Source: Durusdinium trenchii (lineage: Eukaryota > Sar > Dinophyceae > Suessiales > Symbiodiniaceae). Taken from it: a stretch of 64,000 bases of DNA. Positions 53,401 to 62,754 of the stretch are shown here, one piece after another (position 1 is the stretch's first letter; every line of letters begins with the position of its first letter). The notes beneath the pieces are model-generated. The model ran no database searches. It saw only the letters and a list, made by a program, of their open reading frames with translations, and was not told the origin of the DNA. The translations under genes and the position numbers were made by a program. Where the stretch lies: contig CAXAMN010015324.1 of the NCBI GenBank assembly GCA_963970005.1, forward strand, positions 34,923 to 98,922. The letters are read 5' to 3'.

Positions 53401-56400
53401 GTTGCTCGTGAACTCCATAAGCTGTAACCGCCAGCCCGGCAGAGTGGAGGGTTTAGAGGAACACAGAGTGTTTTCGGGACCTCATCCCATAAATTTCAGG
53501 TCTACCGTCACAGCCTCTCGATGTTATTCCATAGGTGGGTTGGATGGTGCACAAAACAAAGAAATTATAATGATCTAGCATCATCTATGTTCTTGTGAAA
53601 CGTGTAGTTTCATGGACTGGTGGATGCTGTCTATTACCCTACACCGACTTCGTCGTACCTCCTCAGGTTCGGTATGACTGGACCCGACCAGGGCACCCAC
53701 CCACCCCGGTCGTCCCACCGAACCGAAGCGGTTCGGTACGACTGGAGGCATTAGGGTTAATAATCCACAAACCAAACGCCAAGAAATGCCAAGATCCAAG
53801 AAGCACTTCCTGAAAGCTTGCCCAACTCTCCAGTCCGCAGTCCGACTCTCCAGTCCGTCCGGTGGTCGTTCTGCTGCTTGAACTGGTGTTGGACTGTTGA
53901 CCTGGTCGCAGTTGCAGGTCTCCCAGGACCAAGAGAATGCCACAAAAAGTGTGTCCCAACTGTATACCAGGACCCTCAAGGGGTGGTCTAAACAGACACC
54001 CCGAATCACAGCTTTTCGGGGCTATAGACACCCCTTGCATGGAGGGTTCTGGTATGTCTGCGCCGTCTGGGACCATCCAGTCGTCTGCGCCGCCGCGGCT
54101 GCCACTCTCGGCCTCCGTCACGGAGCCAATCTGATTCACCTCGCGACCGGCGCTGTTCCCCACACCGGACGACGGAGGGCTCGGGGTTGGGTCAGGAAGT
54201 ATGTAGAGCTGGCTCGACACTTGGTTCAAGCACGAAGAGGACAATGGGTACAACAAGGTACATGGGTGCAAGGACCTGTTTTCTTAGGGTCAGGGTTCCT
54301 TTTTCCAGGGTACATGCAGTCAGGTCCAGGTTGGAGGCGAAGGGTGTCCAAAAGTGCAAGGTTGGAGGATGGCACCACTACCGGACCTTATGGGTCTGAT
54401 CTCATGGCCACGACTAAGAACTTCCGGAGGTTCTGTGAAAATGATAGTTGAAATCCGGTTGAACTATGTTGAACTCATTTTCACGTGCACACAGTATGCC
54501 CTATGGATCCACTGGCACCGTACCTCAGGTGACCCTCCTGGCGCCATAAATCGTGTCCAATGACCGTAAGAAGGTGCCAGTGGATCCATAGGGTATGTCA
54601 TGCTTTCATGTTGTTAAAACAGGTTGCTTAAGGTGTCATTTAGGGACTGGTTCATGCAGCATGATGCAGCACAGGCCACAGTGAGCCGTATACAAGTGAC
54701 CATTCCTTGATACTATCATACGTATTGCCATGTATTGCCAATCCATTGCTACGTATGTTTAAACTCTGCAATACGTGTGTTGTCAGCGTTCCGTGTGCCC
54801 ATGCGATCTCCAAATTCGGTGCTTTCTTGCGTTCCAAAGATTGGGGTGGGAGGATTTGCTACCATGGTGGGCACTGCTGAATGTATGAAGGGTGGGTGGC
54901 TGAACGCAAGGGTGGGTGGCCACTGCACTGTGTGACGTAGGACGTGCTCTTAAAGATGAGAACCCTGTGGCAGGATGGAAGAATTTGCTTCTTGAAAGTG
55001 AAGTAGGAGTGTGTACAACCCTCGGACTCAAACTATTATTACTCAAGTAACAACATTGGGAGTTGTTGTTTGAATCACATTGCCACCAAAGAAATGCCAA
55101 ACACAGTAACGAAAATGAATCAAGCTTTGCTGCTCTTTCCACACCATTTGTGTGCAACAAAGTTAACCAGCCATTGTCCCAACTGCTGCTGGTTGCCAAC
55201 TTGCCTGCTACTACCTTAAATGCCTACCCATTCCCCGCTCCAACCTCTTCCCTGCTAGTTGGCTTCTCTGAGGTGCACAAGTCGTTAGTTCTAAGACTCT
55301 TGATTCATATTGATCGGATCCAGCAGCAAGGCCTTCAGCAGCAAGGCATTGCAAGCCTTCACGGACAAGGCCTTCTCCACCTTGGTGTGCCGCACGAAGC
55401 TGTGCCGCGCGTGGATTGGCAGAGGGCTCGCAGAACTCGTCTTTTTGGGGGGTTTAAGAAGGGTTAGGTGTCCGAATTGTACCTCCCTTGGCCAGGAGAT
55501 GGTGGAAGGGAAGCAGGGGGAGCCCTGCTTTCACCCACTCCTTGGCACAGCCTGTTTATGATGCAAATAGTGATCATCAAGGTATCATGCTCCTCCTTAT
55601 CATCAGGCATGCCTTCCACAACCTAATATACCTGGACTCTCCAAAGACAAATCAAAATGGGACATGACATGACCCCATAAAAAAGACAGGTACGACTTAC
55701 CTTCCCTCTTGCACACAGCTGTCACAGCTTCCGGAAGATTCCTCCGACTTCGCCTTGTGCCAGGACTAACAAGAAGCTACTAAGGGCATCGCCATTAGGA
55801 GCAAGGACGTCGCTAGTAGCTCCTGGCCTTACTACTAGGAACAAGAAGCTGCTAGTAGCGAGGACGCTACTAGGGTGGAGCTACAGCTATATTTGCCAAT
55901 ATGGACAAACCTTCCCATCCAGATCCGAACCGCCGAACCCTCCGGAAGCGATGAGAGCCGAGCTATACCCTGCAAACGAATCAATGGGACCGTTCAAATG
56001 GACCTGATTCAGACGATTCTCATCTACCACCCAGTGGTTTTCATCCGATCTGGGGAGACGAATCATCCATCTCCGCCACCTCCTGCCGTCTCCACGGTCT
56101 CCACCGGTCTCCTTCAGTCCGTCGCCGTCCGCCAGTCCTGTGCGAGCCACTCGCTTGGGATTCGTGACCAACAAATCATCGCCTCAGCACGGGGCAAACG
56201 ACACAGACGTCTGCGACGTCTGCAGACCAAGTGACACCCGGTGTTTTGGGTACGTTTAGCATGGGAAACGCGGCGAACACAAAGGGCCCCACGCACCTGT
56301 TGGAATCAGCTGATTGCAGCTTGAAGGGTCTACTTTCGAGCGATCCCTTCCGCAAAAGCCAGCGGTATCGAACTTCCTCCCCTGCCAGACGCTCCGGACC

Positions 56401-59400
56401 CTGGGCAGAAAAAAAGACGAAACACCTGGTGCAGCGTTCGAGGCAAAAACAGGTGGAGTCAGGGTGCCATGCTCAAGGGAGTCGACCTGGACCTCGTACC
56501 TCGATTTTCCCCAGTCGTACCTGTTTTGTAAGGGGCTCATGTCACGTCCCATGTTCTATACCTTAACGTCCGGTCAGTCGAGTCCTTCGATTTCGGGAGT
56601 TTTGTCGGAGTGTGACCTCTCCCTAGACACCGACCCGTTTTCGTACCTCCTCAGGTTCGGTAGGACCTGGCACCCCGGGCCGTCGTCCCACCTTCACCGA
56701 ACCGAAGTTCGGTTCGGAGGCCGGTACGAAAACGGAGGCCTATAGGGTATCTTTTGATCCAAAGACCCAAAAACATATCAAATGGTTGAACGGAATGCAC
56801 CAAACACCCCGTGGGACTGGCATATGATACATGACTCCAAATCAATTCAGGGGTCAACCATGGTCAACCTATCTTCCTGCCCCATGAAGTGCAGCTTCTG
56901 CCACAGTCCTACCCTAACAACTGCTGCCGAGACACCCACAATCCTGAGTGAACGAGATTCGTTTCGAAACGATCTCATGCCCCGTTCGGGCTCCAAACGT
57001 CCTTCGATTCCATTTCCTAAGAAGGTGGTTAGACCATCTTAGACTCACAAACCCACTCAACCACCTTCAAAACGGAGGTACTATCTGATTTGAAGTGGGA
57101 ACGGAGCCCATCATTCATCATCCATCACTTCTCCCACCAATTTTAAATGAATGTACGGACGGAGCCCCGAAACAAGTGACATGTGTTTCTTGTTTTTGCA
57201 GTGCCAGCCACTTCCTATTCTAAAGGATTTCAAAAAAGCCTAAAAAAGCCATAGGTTCCAAGTAGAACTGTTTCTACTTGGGCCTGGGTTGTTTCTATTT
57301 ATACTAAATACATGTATACAGATCTCTTGGGATCCATGATCCACCGCCCACTTCCCGGACCGACCCTTCCAGTTCCGGCGATCGTCCTCCAGAAGCAGAC
57401 ATGTCTGTCCGGGCTTTTGGACGATCTGTGGCTCCACAATCACACTAGGCCAACGAATTTCCCGATCATGAGCCATTATAATTAGACCTCATAAACCCAC
57501 ACTCCCGAAAACTAATGTGTTGACCCTGACAATGGCCCCTGAAAGACTGTTTTCCTCTACCAACCAATGGTTTTCAGGGTCCATGTTAGTTTTCCACGGG
57601 GCAACTCTTATATCCTTCATGCATCCTTCCCTCTCTGCCTTTCCCTAAGACCAAATCGCCTGACTCAAACCTCTTCTCCTCTCCCTTGTCACCCACACCA
57701 AGCGTGTTTTCCACGAAAACCGCTCGCTCTCGCCCTCTCGCCACCGAGCTCTCTCGCTCTCTGCCGGATACAGCGCGCTGTAACCCAGCGTCTGGACCTG
57801 ATCACCAACTTCTGCTTGGAACTTGGAGTAAGCATCCCAATCATCCTGGGCCACGGGCGATGCATGTGCGATGGATGCCATGGCATATTCACATCCTCGC
57901 CGCCACTGGGCGGTGTATCCATCACGGCGATGGATTCACATCGTGTGATGTTGAAGCCGACTGATTTGCACGAGACAACATCACGTACTTCAAGCTGCTG
58001 CAAAAAAGTGGACAAACAATGAAAAACATGGGTACAGTTCTCTTTCAGCGAGGACTGGTGCACATCCAGCCTGGTCAAAGGGATCCTCAATGGAGACGAA
58101 GGGGTACTTGCTGATCCAGTCCTTCAGCGCTCTACCGCTGCTTCACGCCCACGCCTACTGCGCTCTTCAGAGCAACCACGCTTCAAAAACCACTTGAAGC
58201 GCTGGGTGCTGCCCACAGCTCACACAAATTTTGGGGTAGTTGGGGATGTTTCTCTGACAAGGACCAAGTCCCTTACACTGCCTGAAAGAATCATGGAAGT
58301 GGATGGCCCCTTGGATGACGATGTTCTTCTACAAACAGGTGCTGAACTCCTATTCCATGATGAATTCCTCGAGGCATTAAATGAAGTCTTACCTCTGGAC
58401 ACTGGAAAGTACCAAAATCGGCACCCATCGGTACCCAAACGACCTGTTTTCGGACATGTTCCGAGAGATTCCCCGGACCGGGACATGTTTTCCAGTGTTC
58501 GAGTCCCAGTTGTGAACTTAGTCAACTCATGAGCCCACCTTACCAATAGTAGGGGTCTAGGTTGTTCCCTCCTGATGGTCGTTACCGGAACTTGTCGTAC
58601 ATACGAAACCAGGTCTTTCATGGTCGTTGCCTGGAGCTTTGGACCTCCGAGCAACGGAATGCTCCTGGACCCCCCAGCTGGGCTTGGCTGTGCCTGCGCC
58701 CCAGACATGCGCCGACTACGGGCTGTCCAAATGGTCAACCTGGGTCGGTGAACACCTGCACATGTAGCTGAACATCGGGGTCCTTGTAGTAGGCGATCAT
58801 CTCATCAGCAGTCTTCTTCATGCTGTCTGGGCCTTGTAGAGCGCAAGTGTGCAACTTGCATCATACTCCAATTTGTCCCATAGGGTTGGCCTGTCAGGTG
58901 GACACTAGCCCCAGCCAAAACCAGCCCTACATAGCCCAGCTTCACCCGAATGGAGGGGGCGGTCTGGAGCGAAGGTGGACGTCTGCTCTTCAACCGAAAG
59001 GTGGTAGAACAATGTTCGAACATATAAGGCAGTTCATAAAGCTCCCATCCAATTCGTAGAGTCATGGACCAAGAACTTGGGGGGGAGTGAATTCTCTGGG
59101 CACTGCCGGGTTTTGATCCCGAGGGGGGGTTGGTGCGTCGCGTCGGAAGGCACCCCCAAAGGGTTGGAAGACTGGAACGATCCGTCCGGTTGAAGGTTAT
59201 CCACTGTAAAACCGCCGTAGCTCAGAGGGTGGATCCATAGAGGGTGAATAGTTCGAACATCCTTTCATCTTTCATACACCTGTTGCCCTACAAGTTGTGA
59301 CCTGAGGGGCCTGCCGGCCTGGAGAGATTGATTTGAAGACCGATCACGTCGCACAAGAACAAACACTTCATGATACTTCATCGTGTGAAACCCTAGGCCT

Positions 59401-62400
59401 GACCGGAAACACAAATAGAACGCTATACAGTTTGGGTCCCACCGCAAACATCAAGTACAAACACAACATCCGGCCTCCTCCACTGGGTGCCTCCAAGCAC
59501 ATCCCCATCCTTCTGCACAATAAGCCGCCCAAAGTCGTCTGGCTCCCGAGCCAGTTCCCTGGAATAAGGTTAAAATAGGTTAAACCTTTGTCCACCTGTT
59601 CTTGTCTCTCCAATCCCCCTAGCCCAAGAGGCTCTTGCAGAATAAAGCTTAACCCTCCGCGCCAAAAAAGGTGGTCGGCTCCCTCCGTCTCCCACCTCCG
59701 CCATTCGGCCTCCAGTCCTCCCAGATCCCCGGAAAGCGCCCCGTTCTCCCAGCCCACTCGTTCTCCCAGCCCTCCCACTGACTCAGTGCTCCCCACTGCT
59801 GGGGTTCTTGAAGTCCAAGTCATATTTCTTGGTCTCAGCGCCTCAGATCCGGTCGATCGGGTCCACCGGTGAGTTCCCGTGGTGAAACCACCAAGATCGA
59901 GGACCCCCCCGGGCCTAGGGGGCGCCTTTTATTATAGGAGTCCTGGGGGGCGCCCATGATTCCCATGAACTCACCTGGCTGGGTCCAGGTGAGCCATAGT
60001 AACCCACAGCCGCTTCCAGTGCATCCAGCCTCCACTACACCAGGAAACCACATGTTGCAACAGATATTATCAATACTCAACGCCGACCAAGTCAGCGCAT
60101 AATCCCAAGTTTTAGGGAACACCACCCATGTCATCCCACTTCCCTACCATAACCATGATATGGATTAAAGATGATGTTTCAGCTTCACCTTAATTCTTCA
60201 ACCTCTTCGCGTCCTTCGCGTGCTCCTTCTCCGTGCTCCGTGGTTCGCGACCAACGGATCTCACCGAGCCGCTGTAGAACTCCGAAGCGGCCACGTCGGT
60301 ACCGATCTTCACCTGGCCAGACCGTGACGGGTCACCGACGTACTAACCGTCTCGGCTCTTACGTCGAACCGCGTACTGAACCGCGCGCTTCCTTCGGTGG
60401 TGAAGGTGGGACGAGTCCTGGGGGCCGGTGACGTGCCAGCCGGTCGGGTCCAGCCATACCGTACCATTTCGGAGGTACGACGAAGTCGGTGTATAGGGAA
60501 AGGAAGGAAACCCTCCCCCCTACACCCCAAAACCGCCCCGCAGGAGTCCTAGTGAGGACTGGAAGAATCTCTGCCGCCCAGCTTGCTCGAGCTCGGCCGA
60601 ACTCCGGCGCCCAACTGATCGGAAGATCTGTCAGACGCAGGATGGGTGGTATCTGGATGCTCCAAAAGGCACGATGCCGACCTGTCTGCTCAAGGTGGCT
60701 TGATGCCGCCGGGGGGCGCGCCTGATGATACTTGCACTCACGTCACTCCCTAGGTTTCCTTCGGAACAACGGCCCATGACTACTCCGGACCCCGTCGAGT
60801 CCAACGGTCCACAGGATGCGAATCCATCTGCAGCAAAACTTGGTCGCTGGATGCTCCTGAAATCCAAAAAAGAATTGTATAAATCTTGATGGCGTTTTGC
60901 ATGATCGCCAACCCAGGGCATCCAGGCAAACCACTATAGTTTGCTGGGAGTACCAGTGGTTCCAGTTTGACTGAAACTTTAGTCATGAGTCTTTATACAG
61001 TGGCTGCCTAGGATCCTCTGGGCACCCTCTTGATCCTATAGGATCCCTTGATGCTCCAGGTTCTTCCAATGCGATCCATTTTTTGAGATCGATCCATACG
61101 ATGTTCCAATTTATATTATGATGTAACCCCCCCAAAGAGTGGACAATCTTGAAAACAACAGAAGCAAATCCATCATCATCCATCCATATAATGATCCCTC
61201 TATGATCCCTAGTGCTCCCTGAAAACCGCGGTGTTCTCCATTTCTCTTGCGCCAATGCTCGGCCTTTGCGGCATGGCCGGACTTCTCTATCGCCTCCATC
61301 AGCACATCCAAGGCCTCCCAGATCCGCCGCGCCGGAGGTTTCGGCGAACGAACTCGAGCCCCGAAGGAGTCGCGCTCGTCCCCTCGGAGTCGCGGCGCCG
61401 CGAAGCAAACAGTGCTTGCCATTGACACCTCCGTGTTCGTCGGCCGAAGGGGTCAATGAAATCCGTGGTTTTTTCTTTGACCTAAAGACTTTGGATCGGA
61501 CTAGGTCGACGATTTTTTAAGTGATTTTGGAAGGCTATGCTGGTTTCAACCTGCAGGATTCGTCAGGATTCGTACAGGCAGCCAGTCACTCTCTTTGTTT
61601 AAAATATGGTGAACTTTAGGGGAACCTTGTCACACCTTTGAAGCCTCCGTAACAAAAAGGATGCATAAATCAACATGTCATGACTGTTGGATTTGCTTTA
61701 AGAATATAGTTGTTAAAAACAAAAAAACACACACATACATCCAAATAGCATCAAATCACCCTTTGGCAAAACCAGGTCAAGGATTTGGACACATTTGCTG
61801 GTGTAAACTGTACACACGTCTCTGGCCTGACCAAAACTGCACCCACATGTCTCTCGGACAGAATCACTGGTTCAGAACCAGGAGAAACCTTGGAACGTTG
61901 GGACGAAGATGAGGTGCAACCAAACAACCCACCTCCGACCCTCTGGGGGCGCCGGGCAGTTGGGCGACGCACCGACGGACCGATCCGTCGTCCGTCGTCC
62001 GGCCTCGTTGTTGTCTTGGACGCTCGGGGCGAAGCCTCGTCGGTCGGACCGAACCGAAGCGGTTCGCGGTTCGGGACCGAAAACGGGTCGGTGTAGGGAA
62101 AGGGATCCGTTTTCGTACCGAACCGAAGCGGTTGGGTACTTCTGGGACCGGAGATGCAAAACACATCCAAAAATCAGCTGGTGCTCATCAATTCAGCACG
62201 GGCTGTTTGCTGCTTGCAAAACACACTGAGGGCAACGCCGCCCTCGTCGCCCACGTTGCATGCGTCCTCGCACAAACATCAAGAGCTGCAAGGTGATGCG
62301 CCTATATATATATATATATACCAAGTAGAGGTGACCCACCGAAAGGACAAAAGGGGTCCTGACAAACGAGCAATGCTAAGGTCTAAGGTTGCTACAGCAG

Positions 62401-62754
62401 CAACAGGCGCTTTCTAATCAGTGATCAAAATTGCACTTCAATTCGCCTGGATACACAAGGTCGTGCTGGTAGAGGATTTACAATCACCCCAAGCTTCTAA
62501 AACAGGCAGATGTCAGAGTCTGACTGCCTCAGTTTCCCGTACCGAGCACAGACACACACACACACACACTGCTTGTCTTTAGTAGGGGAAACCAATCCCC
62601 AAAAAGGTTTTGCGGGTTATCCACTTTTCCTGGGTAGGGATGTTCTCACCTGATTCACACCAGCTACCAAGCCCACATACACCACATGAGAGAACCTTGC
62701 CGGATCGTCCTGGCCGTACTTCTTCTTAATGACGCTCTTCAAGTTGTGATAGAC
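47376..62754 (-). CDS. ENO: Enolase gene, C-terminal 258 codons in 16 exons
   Basis: Enolase interconverts 2-phosphoglycerate and phosphoenolpyruvate. Exons: 62710-62754, 62239-62266, 62004-62035, 61264-61314, 60265-60312, 59797-59833, 58783-58826, 58071-58121, 57785-57845, 56151-56182, 55333-55380, 54113-54139, 53043-53117, 48906-48982, 48341-48391, 47376-47445. All join in phase to the TGA at 47376-47378. Visible catalytic and metal-binding residues: Glu in GDEGGFAP, Asp in TDVAASEF, Glu in SIEDPFDQ, Asp in [11 protein letters not shown], Lys in LLLKVNQIG, and Lys in GQIKTGAP. Family length is ~430-445, so ~180 N-terminal residues are missing; nothing resembling them was seen up to 64000, so they probably lie outside. 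Donors: GC 7, GT 5, GA 3. Acceptors are AG|G except two AG|A. The C-terminus GMKRKP is short. Confidence 0.93.
47783..47891. mobile_element. Hairpin element, CTTCTTCA family
   Basis: AGCTTCTTCAGTTCGTGACC left, CGCGAATTGAAGAACCAGG right. Shares GACCGAACCAACCAGGATGT-type centre with 9272. It lies in an enolase intron. Confidence 0.65.
47892..48144 (-). pseudogene. Coding-like fragment in an enolase intron
   Basis: Open minus stretch with protein-like reading ([37 protein letters not shown]). Not enolase. No family recognised. Confidence 0.25.
48341..48391 (-). CDS. ENO: Enolase exon: [16 protein letters not shown]
   Basis: 51 nt: one base, 16 codons, two bases. Acceptor TTGCAG|G, donor GC after GAAAG. 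Confidence 0.95.
48906..48982 (-). CDS. ENO: Enolase exon: [21 protein letters not shown]
   Basis: 77 nt: [20 protein letters not shown] then PCRSE and two bases. Acceptor CGTTAG|G, donor GTGTGG. Lys of IKTGAP is the substrate-binding lysine. A 4.06-kb intron precedes it. Confidence 0.96.
50303..51030. repeat. Three diverged tandem copies, ~250-290 bp
   Basis: Copies begin near 50303, 50556 and 50844 with TGTAAAGATTG(C/T)TCCTAAACA. Each has GACCAGGAAGGCCCC, GGATCCTCAA and, at the end, CCAAAGCCACCAATTCCTTA. AT-rich compared with the surroundings. Lies in an enolase intron. Confidence 0.85.
51151..51743 (-). pseudogene. Frameshifted coding fragment in an enolase intron
   Basis: Two overlapping minus frames: [20 protein letters not shown] then, after a frame jump near 51560, [40 protein letters not shown] and [20 protein letters not shown], ending with a stop at 51151. 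Looks like one decayed protein of about 190 residues; no family recognised. Confidence 0.4.
52340..52390. repeat. ACTTATA tandem repeat
   Basis: TAACTTATAACTTATAACCT-type repeats just before the CTAAGT array. Confidence 0.7.
52502..52620. repeat. 9-bp minisatellite CTAAGTCGG
   Basis: About 13 units of CTAAGT(C/T)GG with C/T alternation at base 7 and rare changes elsewhere. Being a multiple of 3, it keeps one frame, unlike the 13-bp array. Confidence 0.9.
53043..53117 (-). CDS. ENO: Enolase exon: [13 protein letters not shown]
   Basis: 75 nt, 25 whole codons: [12 protein letters not shown] then [13 protein letters not shown]. Acceptor GCGGAG|G, donor GA after ACGGAG. Active-site SHRSGET segment. 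Confidence 0.95.
53637..53756. mobile_element. Hairpin element, GTACCGAACC family, reversed
   Basis: CCCTACACCGACTTCGTCGT left, TTCGGTACGACTGGAGGCAT right, with an inner stem ACCGAACCGAAGCGGTTCGG. Confidence 0.8.
54113..54139 (-). CDS. ENO: Enolase micro-exon: VNQIGSVTE
   Basis: 27 nt, nine whole codons. Acceptor GCGAG|G, donor GC after ACGGAG. Confidence 0.93.
54499..54593. mobile_element. Hairpin element with perfect arms
   Basis: CCCTATGGATCCACTGGCAC and its exact reverse complement GTGCCAGTGGATCCATAGGG end a 95-bp unit. The interior differs from the other families. Confidence 0.85.
55333..55380 (-). CDS. ENO: Enolase exon: [16 protein letters not shown]
   Basis: 48 nt, 16 whole codons. 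Acceptor ACCAAG|G, donor GC after CTGAAG. Ends with the catalytic Lys of LLLK. Confidence 0.94.
55770..55870. repeat. Short CTAGTAGC-type repeats
   Basis: Several direct and inverted copies of GCTACTA / CTAGTAGC within 100 bp, including GAACAAGAAGCTGCTAGTAG. No coding meaning seen. Confidence 0.55.
56151..56182 (-). CDS. ENO: Enolase exon: [11 protein letters not shown]
   Basis: 32 nt: GC, then [10 protein letters not shown]. Acceptor GCTGAG|G, donor GTGGCT. Asp of GDDL binds magnesium. Confidence 0.94.
56621..56748. mobile_element. Hairpin element, GTACCGAACC family
   Basis: CCCTAGACACCGACCCGTTT left, AAAACGGAGGCCTATAGGG right, inner stem CCGAACCGAAGTTCGGTTCG. Confidence 0.75.
57785..57845 (-). 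CDS. ENO: Enolase exon: [20 protein letters not shown]
   Basis: 61 nt: 20 codons and one base. Acceptor GCCCAG|G, donor GTTACA. An earlier GT at 57797 is rejected because it would lose VQTLG. Confidence 0.93.
58071..58121 (-). CDS. ENO: Enolase exon: [17 protein letters not shown]
   Basis: 51 nt, 17 whole codons. Acceptor TGAAG|G, donor GC after GACCAG. Glu of IEDPF binds magnesium. Confidence 0.95.
58553..58672. mobile_element. Diverged hairpin element
   Basis: GGTCTAGGTTGTTCCCTCCT left, GAATGCTCCTGGACC right, with TACGAAACCAGGTCTTTCAT in the middle as in 46404. Lies in an enolase intron. Confidence 0.55.
58783..58826 (-). CDS. ENO: Enolase exon: [14 protein letters not shown]
   Basis: 44 nt: AC, then 14 codons. 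Acceptor GCCCAG|A, donor GA after TACAAG. Confidence 0.88.
59100..59265 (+). repeat. Possible tRNA-derived SINE remnant
   Basis: Two promoter-like boxes: CCGTAGCTCAGAGGGTGG near 59212 resembles a tRNA A box and TAGTTCGAACATCC about 40 bp later resembles a B box. A further tRNA-like stretch, GGGTTTTGATCCCGAGG, and a GGTGCGTCGCGTCGGAAGGC hairpin lie upstream at 59108-59150. The cloverleaf does not fold properly, so a functional tRNA is rejected. Confidence 0.3.
59797..59833 (-). CDS. ENO: Enolase exon: [12 protein letters not shown]
   Basis: 37 nt: 12 codons and one base. Acceptor GCTGAG|A, one of two that lack the following G. Donor GTGGGG. Confidence 0.88.
60265..60312 (-). CDS. ENO: Enolase exon: [16 protein letters not shown]
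   Basis: 48 nt, 16 whole codons. Acceptor GCCAG|G, donor GTGAGA. Carries a magnesium-binding Asp (TDVAAS). Confidence 0.95.
60355..60498. mobile_element. Diverged hairpin element, GTACCGAACC family
   Basis: Contains GGTCGGGTCCAGCCATACCG, GGAGGTACGACGAAGTCGGT and a GTGTATAGGG end. Left end unclear. Adjacent to the enolase exon at 60265-60312. Confidence 0.5.
61264..61314 (-). CDS. ENO: Enolase exon: [17 protein letters not shown]
   Basis: 51 nt, 17 whole codons. Acceptor GGGAG|G, donor GC after GCAAAG. Alone it can be mistaken for a PPR-type helix; the phase and order fix it as enolase. Confidence 0.92.
62004..62035 (-). CDS. ENO: Enolase exon: [11 protein letters not shown]
   Basis: 32 nt: GC, then [10 protein letters not shown]. 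Acceptor ACGAG|G, donor GC. The 203-nt intron before it is largely a hairpin element. Confidence 0.92.
62038..62155. mobile_element. Hairpin element filling a 203-nt enolase intron
   Basis: ACCGAACCGAAGCGGTTCGC, GACCGAAAACGGGTCGGTGT and CGTACCGAACCGAAGCGGTT form inverted boxes. Only 2 bases separate it from the exon at 62035. Confidence 0.6.
62239..62266 (-). CDS. ENO: Enolase micro-exon: [10 protein letters not shown]
   Basis: 28 nt: nine codons and one base. Acceptor GCGAG|G, donor GC. Contains the catalytic Glu of GDEGG. Confidence 0.92.
62302..62321. repeat. TA dinucleotide run
   Basis: About ten TA units. Similar runs lie near 9000, 15940, 27348, 30710, 43078 and 63358, several of them inside palindromic contexts. 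Confidence 0.9.
62551..62572. repeat. CA dinucleotide run
   Basis: Ten or so CA units in unique sequence. Confidence 0.9.
62710..62754 (-). CDS. ENO: Enolase exon: [15 protein letters not shown]
   Basis: 45 nt, 15 whole codons. Acceptor TGAAG|G, donor GA after GGCCAG. First enolase exon visible in the window. Confidence 0.92.

Noticed and set aside
57645-57797. Enolase exon ending at the first GT (57797)
   Set aside because: It loses VQTLG and breaks phase with the next exon; the GT at 57784 fits both.
59212-59275. Functional tRNA gene
   Set aside because: No acceptor-stem pairing and a mismatched T stem.
61111-61428. PPR-like helix reading [14 protein letters not shown]
   Set aside because: The first part is an enolase exon; AEHW lies beyond a GC donor in the intron.
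62650-62700. Exon-like [15 protein letters not shown] on minus with AG and GTGAGA edges
   Set aside because: It would need to sit between two enolase exons that already join in phase, and its own phase does not fit.
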